Positions 6,609 to 14,411 are shown, counted from the first letter of the stretch. The stretch is 15,209 nucleotides of DNA from an uncultured Blautia sp. (GCA_900541345.1 UQJE01000061.1:1-15209); one strand, 5' to 3'. Notes: generated by a model from the sequence alone, not told the origin. Numbers and translations are program-made.

Positions 6609-7367
6609 TTATTTATTAATCACATCGCTCATGTCATATTTACCCGCAGGTTTTCCTGCCAGGAATTTTGCAGCCTCCACTGCTCCTTTTCCGAAAACAG
6701 CCTTGGAGTAAGCTGTATGCTTAAATTCAATCACCTCGTCCGGACCAGCAAAGATCACTTCGTGTTCTCCCACAATCGTTCCGCCACGTACAGCAGAAAT
6801 TCCGATTTCTTTACTGTCACGCTGTTCTCTTCTCTGGCTTCTGTCATATACATAGTGATATTCGCCGTCCATTGCCTCATTCAGACTGTCTGCAAGTGCA
6901 AGCGCTGTTCCGCTTGGAGCGTCCACTTTAAGATTATGATGTTTCTCCACAATCTCCATGTCGAAGCCTGCCTTTGCAAGAACTTTTGCAGCGTCCTGTA
7001 TCAGCTTTAAGAGAGTGTTAATTCCGAGAGACATATTTGCAGATTTTAAAATAGCCACTTTTTTAGATGTCTCTTCCAGATGAGCAAGCTGCTCCTCACT
7101 TAATCCAGTTGTACATACAACTGCCGGAATTCCTCTTTTTGCACTGTAATCAAGAAGCTTATCCACTGCTTTTGCAGAGGAAAAATCAATAATAACATCT
7201 GCCTCCACATTACATACTTCTATATCCGGAAAAACAGGATAACTGTTTTTTCCCTGGTCTGCAACATCAATTCCTGCAACAATCTCCGCTTCTGCGTCTT
7301 TTTCCACAAGCCCGGAAATCACCTGACCCATATGTCCATTGCAGCCGTGCATAATAATTCTTACCAT
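6609..7367 (-). CDS. dapB: 4-hydroxy-tetrahydrodipicolinate reductase DapB
   Basis: Second committed step of lysine/diaminopimelate synthesis: NAD(P)H-dependent reduction of the DapA product to tetrahydrodipicolinate, in the cytosol. 252 residues, usual length. The nucleotide-binding motif GCNGHMG is at residues 8-14. The catalytic segment VEKHHNLKVDAPSGTALALAD (shown here as EKHHNLK and DAPSGTA) carries the active-site histidine pair, the lysine and the substrate-binding loop. VRGGTIVGEHEVIF and the C-terminal cofactor-domain helix also fit. The ATG at 7367 follows GGGAGGA, 21 bases after the dapA stop, so the two genes are one transcript. The terminator follows directly. Confidence 0.97.
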   Translation of the reverse strand: MVRIIMHGCNGHMGQVISGLVEKDAEAEIVAGIDVADQGKNSYPVFPDIEVCNVEADVIIDFSSAKAVDKLLDYSAKRGIPAVVCTTGLSEEQLAHLEETSKKVAILKSANMSLGINTLLKLIQDAAKVLAKAGFDMEIVEKHHNLKVDAPSGTALALADSLNEAMDGEYHYVYDRSQRREQRDSKEIGISAVRGGTIVGEHEVIFAGPDEVIEFKHTAYSKAVFGKGAVEAAKFLAGKPAGKYDMSDVINK

Positions 7368-7388
7368 AGCTGTTTATCCTCCCGTCAG

Positions 7389-8282
7389 TTATGCCAGCTT
7401 AATGCCAAAATCCTGCATTGCTTTTTTCAGCTTCTCTTTGTTCTCCTCTTCCATTTCTGTAAGAGGCATACGAAGAGGACCTGCATTCATCCCCATAAGA
7501 TTGAGAGCAGCCTTTACAGGAATCGGATTTACCTCGCTGAAAAGAGCATTCACTAAAGGAATGGCTTTTAACTGAATTTCTGTAGCTCCCTTCACATCGC
7601 CTTCCAGGAATTTTGCTACCATATCATGTGTCTCCTTCGGTGCAACATTAGAAAGAACAGAAATCACGCCAAGTCCTCCCAGAGAAAGAATCGGAAGTAC
7701 CTGATCGTCGTTTCCGGAATAAAGCTCAAGACTTCCATCTGCAAGGCTCATCATTTTTGCAGCCTGGGATAAATCTCCTGTCGCTTCTTTAATTCCTACG
7801 ATATTTTTCACATTTTTCGCAAGATATACTGCTGTTTCCGGCTGGATGTTGCAGCCTGTACGGCTTGGAACATTATACATGATAATCGGTGTCTCCGGTA
7901 CAGCCTCTGCAATCGCTGTATAATGAACAATCAATCCCTTCTGAGTTGCCTTATTATAGTAAGGAGTTACAACAAGAAGTGCATCTGCTCCGTATAATGC
8001 TGCCTCCTTTGACATCATAACTGCTGTTTCTGTACAATTAGAACCTGTTCCTGCAATAACAGGCACTCTTTTTGCCACCTTATCGATTGCATATTTAATA
8101 GTCTGAAGATGTTCCCCATGTGTCATAGTAGAGGATTCACCGGTTGTTCCGCAGATAATAATCGCATCTGTGCTGTTGGCTATCTGGAACTCAATCATCT
8201 CTCCCAGTTTGTCGTAGTTTACTCCTCCGTTTTCGTGCATGGGAGTTACAATCGCAACACCTGCTCCTTTGAAAATTGCCAT
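7389..8282 (-). CDS. dapA: 4-hydroxy-tetrahydrodipicolinate synthase DapA
   Basis: Condenses pyruvate with aspartate semialdehyde, the entry to lysine and diaminopimelate (peptidoglycan) synthesis. 297 residues, usual size, (beta/alpha)8 barrel. Visible are the GTTGES motif (residues 45-50), VTPYYNK (105-111), YNVPSRTG with Tyr136, and the Schiff-base Lys165 in VGIKEATGD. The start is the ATG at 8282 (MAIFKGAGVAIVTP), preceded by a strong AAAGGAGG; an in-frame start at 8333 would overlap the upstream coding end and add 17 atypical residues. It lies 32 bases after the CobA-like gene and 21 before dapB. The leader of the whole operon is only about 38 bases, too short for a lysine riboswitch. 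Confidence 0.97.
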   Translation of the reverse strand: MAIFKGAGVAIVTPMHENGGVNYDKLGEMIEFQIANSTDAIIICGTTGESSTMTHGEHLQTIKYAIDKVAKRVPVIAGTGSNCTETAVMMSKEAALYGADALLVVTPYYNKATQKGLIVHYTAIAEAVPETPIIMYNVPSRTGCNIQPETAVYLAKNVKNIVGIKEATGDLSQAAKMMSLADGSLELYSGNDDQVLPILSLGGLGVISVLSNVAPKETHDMVAKFLEGDVKGATEIQLKAIPLVNALFSEVNPIPVKAALNLMGMNAGPLRMPLTEMEEENKEKLKKAMQDFGIKLA

Positions 8283-8314
8283 TTTCCTTCCTCCTTTACT
8301 CTTCTGTGAATGTA

Positions 8315-8833
8315 TTATTCTTCTGTACTGCATTCATCGTTACTTATATTTTCTGTGCTGAGAGTGGTCACTCTGTCCACATATTTTCGAAGTCCCTCCG
8401 GAAGTTCCTGACCGGTCATGACTATGTGCATACTTTCATCCTTAAGCTTCAGAATCTCCCCGATTGTCTCTTCTGTTGTAATTCCGTTATCCAAAAGCCG
8501 CAGAATCTCATCCAGAAGCAGGAAATCGCATTCCTGAGTTGCAACTACCTTACGGGCAAAATTCAGTCCGTTGAGAATATTCAGTCTCTCTTCCTCTTTC
8601 TCCTCGACACTCAGGTCTTCGTAGCATCGGTCCATTCTTTCAAATCGGAAGATTTTAATATCCATATTATCCAGCTCTTCCAGAAAATCAAGCTCTCTTC
8701 GCTCCCTTCCTTTTAAAAACTGGATTATGATCACACTTTTTCCCTGTCCGCAGGCGCGAAGGCTCTGCCCAATTGCCAGAGTAGTCTTTCCTATGCCGTC
8801 TCCGCAGTAAACTTCTGTTAATTTTCTTTCCAT
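8315..8833 (-). CDS. CobA/BtuR-like P-loop protein (annotated type: cob(I)yrinic acid a,c-diamide adenosyltransferase), divergent
   Basis: 172 residues, clearly related to the CobA-type ATP:corrinoid adenosyltransferases, which attach the adenosyl group to cobalt. Visible are the P-loop GDGIGKTTLAIG (residues 11-22), LRACGQGKSVIIIQFLKG, a Walker B-like FLLLDEILRLLDNG and HIVMTGQELPE. Two things do not fit the enzyme well. The P-loop has Ile where the family usually has Lys (GxGKGKT). The C-terminus ends in a short acidic tail (STENISNDECSTEE) and lacks the family's KH-x(6)-GI-x-A-x-x-GIE/D ending. It may be an adenosyltransferase with changed kinetics or a paralogue with another role. The ATG at 8833 follows AGAGGA; a GTG directly before it is too close to the SD. 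It is the first gene of the dapA-dapB operon. Confidence 0.75.
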   Translation of the reverse strand: MERKLTEVYCGDGIGKTTLAIGQSLRACGQGKSVIIIQFLKGRERRELDFLEELDNMDIKIFRFERMDRCYEDLSVEEKEEERLNILNGLNFARKVVATQECDFLLLDEILRLLDNGITTEETIGEILKLKDESMHIVMTGQELPEGLRKYVDRVTTLSTENISNDECSTEE

Positions 8834-8877
8834 CACAATTCCTCTTATCGTTTATGAAGTTGCTTTTGAATACGCTT

Positions 8878-8906
8878 ATATTACCGCAGATTTGATAGAA
8901 TTGCAA
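8878..8906 (-). promoter_or_regulatory. Predicted promoter of the cobA-like/dapA/dapB operon
   Basis: Minus-strand TTGCAA (8906-8901), a 17-base spacer, TAATAT (8883-8878). Predicted start near 8871, giving a 38-base leader. It sits in the 85-base gap after the SSB-like gene. Confidence 0.6.
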
Positions 8907-8918
8907 GTGTTTGCTTAC

Positions 8919-9545
8919 TTACTCAATGTATTCCAGCTTACTTACAGATACCTCATAGGCAATTCTTTTTTCTGTCTCATTTTCACCAATACGCTTCATA
9001 TATTCTCTGCTCTGGATTCTTCCCCAGATGAGCACATGTCCTCCCACCTCAAAGGCGGAAGCGTAACGCGCATTCCTTCCCCAGCAGATACAGGGTATGT
9101 AATCTGATTTTCCGTAAGGTCTGTTCACTGCCATAAGAAGGTCTGCAATTTCTCTTCCCAGCGGAGTTTTTCTGTATACCGGCGGTTTACAGATATATCC
9201 GTCCAGGAAAATCTGATTGACAGGAATGGATTCGTCCTCTTCCTCCACAAATTTCAGCTCTCTTGCAAATACAGAAAGCACAAGTCTGTTGTGTTTTTCT
9301 TCATGGCGGTTATAAGAGCGGAACTGTCCGTGGATCTCTATATATTCCCCCACGTAATCCTGTGTCACATCCACAAGGCGTTCCGATACCATAACCGGAA
9401 TCCTGTCCTCGGAATCACTCAGTCTTTTTACAAGAAGATCCATTGTATAGAAGCCCTCTCCAAAAACCTGATGACTGAATGTAAAGCCGGTAGCGATTTT
9501 CCCCATAACCGATACCTGATTGTTTTCAATAATTTTATCTGCCAT
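8919..9545 (-). CDS. SSB-like protein with two OB-fold domains
   Basis: 208 residues, related to single-stranded DNA-binding proteins. Two similar halves are visible. Residues about 10-100 run VSVMGKIATGFTFSH ... MDLLVKRL ... YVGEYIEIHGQFRS ... LVLSVFARELKFVE. Residues about 110-206 run NQIFLDGYICKPPVY ... EIADLLMAVNR ... EVGGHVLIWGRIQSRE ... IAYEVSVSKLEYIE. Each has the OB-fold strand order, and the second keeps the SSB-like PLGREIADLLMAVNR and YIPCICWGRNA pattern. A canonical bacterial SSB has one OB fold and a disordered tail ending DDDIPF; this protein has neither feature and ends at the second fold. It is probably an accessory SSB rather than the replicative one. The ATG at 9545 follows GGAAGGAG. 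Divergent from typA. Confidence 0.8.
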   Translation of the reverse strand: MADKIIENNQVSVMGKIATGFTFSHQVFGEGFYTMDLLVKRLSDSEDRIPVMVSERLVDVTQDYVGEYIEIHGQFRSYNRHEEKHNRLVLSVFARELKFVEEEDESIPVNQIFLDGYICKPPVYRKTPLGREIADLLMAVNRPYGKSDYIPCICWGRNARYASAFEVGGHVLIWGRIQSREYMKRIGENETEKRIAYEVSVSKLEYIE

Positions 9546-9641
9546 AATGTGTTCTCCTTCCTCTTCGGGTATTTTATCTATATAAACTTATGTGGAAGAT
9601 TCCGGATTTAGAACTAAAAATAAAAAAATTTTTTCAGCACC

Positions 9642-9669
9642 TTGTAATCCTCGAAAAATGTGGTAAACT
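9642..9669 (+). promoter_or_regulatory. Possible typA promoter
   Basis: TTGTAA (9642-9647), a 16-base spacer, TAAACT (9664-9669) preceded by TGTGG. Start would be near 9676, giving a leader of about 68 bases. The boxes are imperfect, so this is tentative. Confidence 0.4.
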
Positions 9670-9743
9670 TATAAATTGGATTTTTGTGCAGCAATGCTTG
9701 ACTTAAAATAAAGATACTTATTTAAAGAAAGGAAATACATTTT

Positions 9744-11576
9744 ATGAAAACCAGACGGGAAGATGTACGTAACGTAGCCATTATCGCCCACGTCGACCAC
9801 GGCAAAACAACCCTGGTAGACCAGCTTTTAAAGCAGAGCGGTGTATTCCGTGAAAATCAGGAGGTCCAGGAACGCGTCATGGACTCCAACGATATTGAAC
9901 GCGAAAGAGGAATTACCATTCTCTCAAAGAATACTGCTGTTCACTACAAGGGAACGAAAATCAACATCATCGACACTCCAGGTCATGCTGACTTCGGCGG
10001 CGAAGTAGAGCGTGTACTTAAAATGGTAGACGGTGTTATCCTTCTTGTAGATGCTTTCGAAGGAGCAATGCCTCAGACAAAATTCGTCCTGAAAAAAGCC
10101 CTTGAGCTTGACCTTCATGTAATTGTGTGCATCAACAAAATCGACCGCCCGGAAGCCCGCCCGGACGAGGTAATCGACGAGATTCTTGAACTTCTCATGG
10201 ATCTGGAGGCTTCTGACGAGCAGCTTGACTGTCCGTTTTTATACGCTTCCGCAAAAGCCGGCCATGCAGTTTTAGACCTTGCAGACACACCGGAAAACAT
10301 GGCTCCGCTTTTCGAAACAATCTTAAAATATATTCCTGCACCGGAAGGAGATCCGGATGCAGATACTCAGGTTCTGATCAGCACCATCGACTACAATGAA
10401 TATGTAGGACGTATCGGCGTCGGCAAAGTAGAAAACGGAAAAATTGCAGTAAACCAGGAGCTTACTCTTTTGAACCATCATGACTCTGACAAACGTCAGA
10501 AAGTAAAAATCAGTAAATTATATGAGTTTGACGGATTAAATAAAGTGGAAGTAAAAGAAGCGTCAATCGGCTCTATCGTAGCTGTTTCCGGTATTGCGGA
10601 AATCCACATCGGAGATACGCTCTGCGGCGGCGACAAACCGGAATCCATTCCTTTCCAGAAAATTTCCGAGCCGACAATCTCCATGAACTTCCTTGTAAAT
10701 GACAGCCCACTTGCAGGACAGGAAGGAAAATATATTACTTCCCGTCATCTTCGTGACCGTCTTTACAGAGAATTAAACACAGACGTAAGTCTTCGTGTGG
10801 AAGATACCGAAACAACAGAATGCTTTAAAGTTTCCGGACGTGGTGAGCTTCATCTTTCTGTTTTAATCGAAAATATGCGCCGTGAAGGATATGAGTTTGC
10901 AGTAAGTAAACCGGAGGTTCTCTATCACACAGACGAGCGCGGTAAAAAACTTGAACCAATGGAAATCGCATATGTAGACGTGCCTGAAGAATTTTCCGGA
11001 ACCGTTATCCAGAAATTAAGTGAGAGAAAAGGCGAGCTTCAGGGTATGAGTACAGCAAGCGATGGTTCTGTACGCCTTGAATTCCATATTCCTTCCAGAG
11101 GTCTTATCGGATTCCGCGGGGAATTCTTAACCTCTACAAAAGGAACCGGTATTTTAAATACTATATTTGACGGCTATGCTCCTTACAAGGGAGATTTCCA
11201 GTACCGCAAACAGGGTTCTCTTATTGCCTTCGAAGCAGGCGAGGCTGTTACTTACGGACTTTTCTCTGCACAGGAGCGTGGAACTCTCTTTGTAGGACCC
11301 GGAGAAAAAGTTTACAGCGGTATGGTAATTGGTCAGAACGGAAAAGCCGAGGATATTGAGCTTAATGTATGTAAGACAAAACATCTTACTAATACACGTT
11401 CCTCCTCCGCTGATGACGCTCTGAAACTGACACCTCCTAAGGTATTAAGTCTTGAGCAGGCAATCGAATTCATCGACCAGGACGAGCTTCTTGAGGTAAC
11501 ACCTTCCAGTCTTCGTATCCGTAAGAGAATTCTTGACCCGAGAGAACGTAAGAGAGCTGCTTTCAGAAAGAGCTGA
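9744..11576 (+). CDS. typA: Ribosome-associated translational GTPase TypA/BipA
   Basis: A translational GTPase of the EF-G family that acts in ribosome assembly and stress or low-temperature growth. 610 residues, the normal length. The G domain shows G1 (AHVDHGKTT, residues 15-23), G2 RGITI, G3 DTPGHADF, G4 NKIDRPEARPDEV and G5 SAKAG. Domain II, the EF-G-like domains III and V, and the BipA-specific C-terminal region follow (SRGLIGFRGEFLTSTKGTG, later ITPSSLRIRK-like VTPSSLRIRKRILDPRERKRA). The ATG at 9744 follows AAGGAAA. Its terminator is shared with the convergent cobalt operon. Nothing unusual. Confidence 0.98.
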   Translation: MKTRREDVRNVAIIAHVDHGKTTLVDQLLKQSGVFRENQEVQERVMDSNDIERERGITILSKNTAVHYKGTKINIIDTPGHADFGGEVERVLKMVDGVILLVDAFEGAMPQTKFVLKKALELDLHVIVCINKIDRPEARPDEVIDEILELLMDLEASDEQLDCPFLYASAKAGHAVLDLADTPENMAPLFETILKYIPAPEGDPDADTQVLISTIDYNEYVGRIGVGKVENGKIAVNQELTLLNHHDSDKRQKVKISKLYEFDGLNKVEVKEASIGSIVAVSGIAEIHIGDTLCGGDKPESIPFQKISEPTISMNFLVNDSPLAGQEGKYITSRHLRDRLYRELNTDVSLRVEDTETTECFKVSGRGELHLSVLIENMRREGYEFAVSKPEVLYHTDERGKKLEPMEIAYVDVPEEFSGTVIQKLSERKGELQGMSTASDGSVRLEFHIPSRGLIGFRGEFLTSTKGTGILNTIFDGYAPYKGDFQYRKQGSLIAFEAGEAVTYGLFSAQERGTLFVGPGEKVYSGMVIGQNGKAEDIELNVCKTKHLTNTRSSSADDALKLTPPKVLSLEQAIEFIDQDELLEVTPSSLRIRKRILDPRERKRAAFRKS

Positions 11577-11620
11577 TATCATCTCCACAACAGGGATTAC
11601 CTAAATCTTTTCATAAAAAC

Positions 11621-11667
11621 AGCGGGACTTTAAGTGAGAAATTCACGTAAAGCCCCGCTGCTTTTTT
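11621..11667. terminator. Bidirectional terminator between typA and the cobalt operon
   Basis: Arms AGCGGG-a-CTTTA and TAAAG-c-CCCGCT (11621-11659) around an AT-rich inner part that can extend with TGA/TCA. The plus strand continues GCTTTTTTAT for typA. The minus strand continues GTTTTTATG for the cbiO/cbiK gene. Confidence 0.85.
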
Positions 11668-11673
11668 ATATCC

Positions 11674-13335
11674 TTAATTTTCCAGCGCTTTCAGATGATT
11701 CACAAGAATTTTCCGGATTCCCGGATATTCTCCAAGTCCTTTAATCACAGCTTCCACCTCATATCCGGCCTCTTTAAACTGGCTGTACCAGGATTCCGGG
11801 TCATCTCCTGCCATATCGTTTTTCGCATGATCTCCGGCCACAATCATAAACGGTGCAAGAACTACTTTTGACGGTGCGTACTCCCTTACCAGTTTCATAA
11901 TGCTTTCCATAGACGGATACGCCTCCACTGTTCCAAGGAAAATATTTTTATGCCCTTTGTCCTTAAATGTATAATCAAGCGCCGCATAAATGGAGTTTGC
12001 ATAATGGGTCGTTCCATGCCCCATAAGAACAAGAACCTCATCCTCTTTCAGCCATGAAAACTCTTCTGCCACAGCTTCCAGTACCTCCCTGTTATCCTGC
12101 TCACTTGTAAGAAGCGGATCTCCAAAGGAAATGGAATGAAAATCTTCCCTGTAAGAAAGAGCCTCCTCCTTCATAATATCGTTTTCGATTCCGTTGATCA
12201 CATGTGTAGGCTGCACGAGAACATCTGTAATACCATCTGCCCGCATTTTCTCCATTGCTTCTTTTACGGTATCAATATGCACATGATCTCTTTTATTTAC
12301 TTTATTGATGATCATTTTGCTTGTCCACGCTCTGTAAAGAGGATACTCCGGAAAAGCAGCCTGCATATCTTTTTCAATGGCATCAATCGTAACCTCTCTT
12401 GTATCGTTATGGCTTGTTCCAAAGCTTACTGCCAGGATTGCCTTCTTTGTGGTATCTGACATTTTTTTCTTACCTCCGTAATACGTGTTTAAATTTACTT
12501 CTTCTATATCCCCTTCCAGAGCCTTCAGGTTTTTGGGGAATGGAAGGGAAGATTTTAAAATGCCTTTCTTACAAAGGCTTTCAAAAAGCTCCAGCACTGC
12601 CGGCGGCTCAAGATTGGTCTGGCGAAGCGCTGCTCTGTTGCCAAAAACCTGCTCCGGACTTCCGTTCATAAGAACTTTTCCCTCATGAAAAAGAATCACT
12701 TCATCCGCCCATTCATAAGCATAATTTACATCATGCGTAGCCATAAGAACCGTAATCCCGCTCGCTGTCATCTGCTCCACAATATGATTTACCATTGTCG
12801 TATGACGCGGATCAAGAGCTGCAGCCGGCTCATCGAGAATGATAATTTCCGGGTGCATCACAAGAATATCGGCAATGGAAACCTGTTTTTTCTGCCCGCC
12901 GCTTAAGGCATGGGTCGGCTTACTGCGAAAAGGTGTGATTTCCAGATAATCTATCACTTCCTCTACCTCTTTTTTTGCCTGCTCTTCGGAAACTCCCAGA
13001 TTTAAAATCCCGAAAGAAATTTCCTGATATACGCTGGCAGAAAAAAGCTGATTGTCCGGGTCCTGAAAGACAATCCCCACCTTGCTTCGAAGATCAAGAA
13101 GGCCTTTTTTGTTATACTTTACCTCTTGTCCATCAAGATAAAGTTTTCCTTTCTGCGGCTTATGGATTCCGGTACAGCACAGGAAAAAAGTAGACTTTCC
13201 GCTGCCATTCGCTCCCATTACCGCAATCTTCTGCCCTCTTTTAATTTCCAGTGAAAGACCATTCAGAGAATGCGAATTGTCATCGTCATATGAAAAATAT
13301 AAATCCTCTGCTTTTAATATAATGTCTGCGCTCAT
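11674..13335 (-). CDS. cbiO-cbiK: Fusion of cobalt transporter ATPase CbiO and sirohydrochlorin cobaltochelatase CbiK
   Basis: One open frame of 553 residues holds two enzymes. Residues 1-291 are the ABC ATPase CbiO, which powers cobalt import: Walker A GANGSGKST (41-49), Q-loop FQDPDNQ (90-96), signature LSGGQKKQ (144-151), Walker B with IIILDEP (164-170) and H-loop THD (200-202). Residues 292-553 are a complete 262-residue CbiK, which inserts Co2+ into the tetrapyrrole: AILAVSFGTS near its start, THVINGIEND, the metal-binding histidine in MGHGTTH (His149 in CbiK numbering) and the second one in VAGDHAKND (His212). The start is the ATG at 13335, overlapping the cbiQ stop (ATGA) after GGAGGAG; a GTG at 13353 lies inside that SD. 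At the junction the codons for GGKKKM contain GGAGG, a 7-A run and an ATG, so free CbiK may be made too. A sequencing indel is the alternative. Confidence 0.9.
   Translation of the reverse strand: MSADIILKAEDLYFSYDDDNSHSLNGLSLEIKRGQKIAVMGANGSGKSTFFLCCTGIHKPQKGKLYLDGQEVKYNKKGLLDLRSKVGIVFQDPDNQLFSASVYQEISFGILNLGVSEEQAKKEVEEVIDYLEITPFRSKPTHALSGGQKKQVSIADILVMHPEIIILDEPAAALDPRHTTMVNHIVEQMTASGITVLMATHDVNYAYEWADEVILFHEGKVLMNGSPEQVFGNRAALRQTNLEPPAVLELFESLCKKGILKSSLPFPKNLKALEGDIEEVNLNTYYGGKKKMSDTTKKAILAVSFGTSHNDTREVTIDAIEKDMQAAFPEYPLYRAWTSKMIINKVNKRDHVHIDTVKEAMEKMRADGITDVLVQPTHVINGIENDIMKEEALSYREDFHSISFGDPLLTSEQDNREVLEAVAEEFSWLKEDEVLVLMGHGTTHYANSIYAALDYTFKDKGHKNIFLGTVEAYPSMESIMKLVREYAPSKVVLAPFMIVAGDHAKNDMAGDDPESWYSQFKEAGYEVEAVIKGLGEYPGIRKILVNHLKALEN
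12460..12477 (-). promoter_or_regulatory. Internal ribosome-binding site and ATG for stand-alone CbiK
   Basis: Inside the fused frame on the minus strand: GGAGG (12477-12473), a 10-base spacer TAAGAAAAAA, then ATG (12462-12460) followed by the CbiK N-terminus MSDTTKKAILAVSFGTS. This is what a separate cbiK gene would have. Initiation here would give a 262-residue CbiK ending at 11674. Confidence 0.7.
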
Positions 13336-14108
13336 AAAAAAAATCTCCTCCACACGGCAAAAACAAGAAGAGCCGTATCAAAAACGATAATCGCTGCAAT
13401 AATTTTTTTCTTTGGTTTTCTGTTTTCTGTAAGCACACGTATAGTTCCATCGTAACATCTTGCTTCCATTGCGTCATAAAGGCGGTTTGCCCGCTTTACT
13501 GCCCTTATCATAAGAACAGAGCCCAGAAAACCAAATGATTTTACAGAAGTACGGTAATCCTTATTTCCAAGCCTGCATTTCTGAGAAACAGAAATAGCGG
13601 ACGCCGTTTCCATCAAAACAAAGATAAACCGGTAAATTAAAAGCATCAGCTCAATAAGAAGCCCTGGACAGTGAAGCTTTCGCAAAACATCCAAAATATC
13701 CGGCATTGGTGTGGAAAACGCCAGAAAATACAGGCACGAAACTGCGGCAAGAGCCGTCAGAATCAACTGGAGGGCATAAAAAAATGAGTAATAGCTTGCC
13801 GTAATATACCAGTCTCCCACAGGAATTGCAAGAAAATCCATCGGTGTTTTCTTTATATTAAACATAACTGCCGCTGTGCTTAAAAACAAAAAAGCAAGAG
13901 GAAGCGTCAGAAACTTTAAATATCGCAAAACAGGGACTCCTCCCTTACAGACGGTAAGAATCCCTGTCACTGCCAGCACAATGGCTGCCACCTCCGCAGA
14001 GCGGCTCATTACGCAAATGCAAAGAGTAATAACAGAAAACGCAAATTTCTCTCCTGCATTTTCGTAACGAAGCTTCGAATTGTAGCACAGTTTGTCAATG
14101 GTAATCAT
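13332..14108 (-). CDS. cbiQ: Cobalt ECF transporter transmembrane subunit CbiQ
   Basis: The membrane scaffold (T component) that connects the CbiO ATPase to CbiM. 258 residues with hydrophobic segments at about 22-54, 62-83, 105-131, 148-168 and 235-255. The cytoplasmic coupling region shows PMPDILDVLRKL (134-145) and RANRLYDAMEARCYDG (206-221). The last matches the A-R-G-type coupling motif of EcfT/CbiQ proteins, with Cys in place of Gly. The ATG at 14108 follows AGAGGA, three bases after the cbiN stop. Its TGA overlaps the cbiO start, which indicates coupled translation. Confidence 0.94.
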   Translation of the reverse strand: MITIDKLCYNSKLRYENAGEKFAFSVITLCICVMSRSAEVAAIVLAVTGILTVCKGGVPVLRYLKFLTLPLAFLFLSTAAVMFNIKKTPMDFLAIPVGDWYITASYYSFFYALQLILTALAAVSCLYFLAFSTPMPDILDVLRKLHCPGLLIELMLLIYRFIFVLMETASAISVSQKCRLGNKDYRTSVKSFGFLGSVLMIRAVKRANRLYDAMEARCYDGTIRVLTENRKPKKKIIAAIIVFDTALLVFAVWRRFFL

Positions 14109-14111
14109 TGG

Positions 14112-14411
14112 TTATTCCTCTTTCATCCATTTTCTGCGCTCCACAAAACGCCCCATAATAAATGCGATAATTCCAACACCGATTCCTGTCTGAAGGCAGA
14201 AAATAAGACTTTCCACTTCTCCCGGAAGTTCTCCGCCGATAAGCTTTTCAAGAACAGGCGTCGCCCACGGCTGGTAAGAAGAATCCACTTCTTCTACCAC
14301 AGTGCTTCCCGCGTCGTCAGAGCCGCCAAATTCTGCATCTTTCAACACAAACAGAGGCACAAAGGCAATCAGGAAAATCACAAGAATGCCAAGCATTACT
14401 TTCTTTTTCAT
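14112..14411 (-). CDS. cbiN: Cobalt transport protein CbiN
   Basis: Small auxiliary subunit that works with CbiM in cobalt loading. 99 residues: N-terminal membrane segment (about 4-24, after KKK), an extracytoplasmic loop starting DAEFGGSDDAG, the family hallmark, and YQPWATPVLE, then a second membrane segment (about 67-86) and a charged end (RFVERRKWMKEE). The ATG at 14411 lies one base after the cbiM stop with AAAGGAGGG inside the end of cbiM. Confidence 0.95.
   Translation of the reverse strand: MKKKVMLGILVIFLIAFVPLFVLKDAEFGGSDDAGSTVVEEVDSSYQPWATPVLEKLIGGELPGEVESLIFCLQTGIGVGIIAFIMGRFVERRKWMKEE

Noticed and set aside
8834..8918. Lysine riboswitch upstream of the dap operon
   Set aside because: The predicted leader is about 38 bases, far too short for the roughly 170-base lysine aptamer.
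9698..9726. TTGACT at 9698 as the -35 box of a typA promoter
   Set aside because: A -10 at proper spacing would fall on TTTAAA at 9721, placing the start about ten bases before the ATG, which leaves no ribosome-binding site.
13336..13353. GTG start for cbiO at 13353
   Set aside because: The GTG lies within the strong GGAGGAG SD that serves the ATG at 13335, which also makes the usual ATGA overlap with cbiQ.
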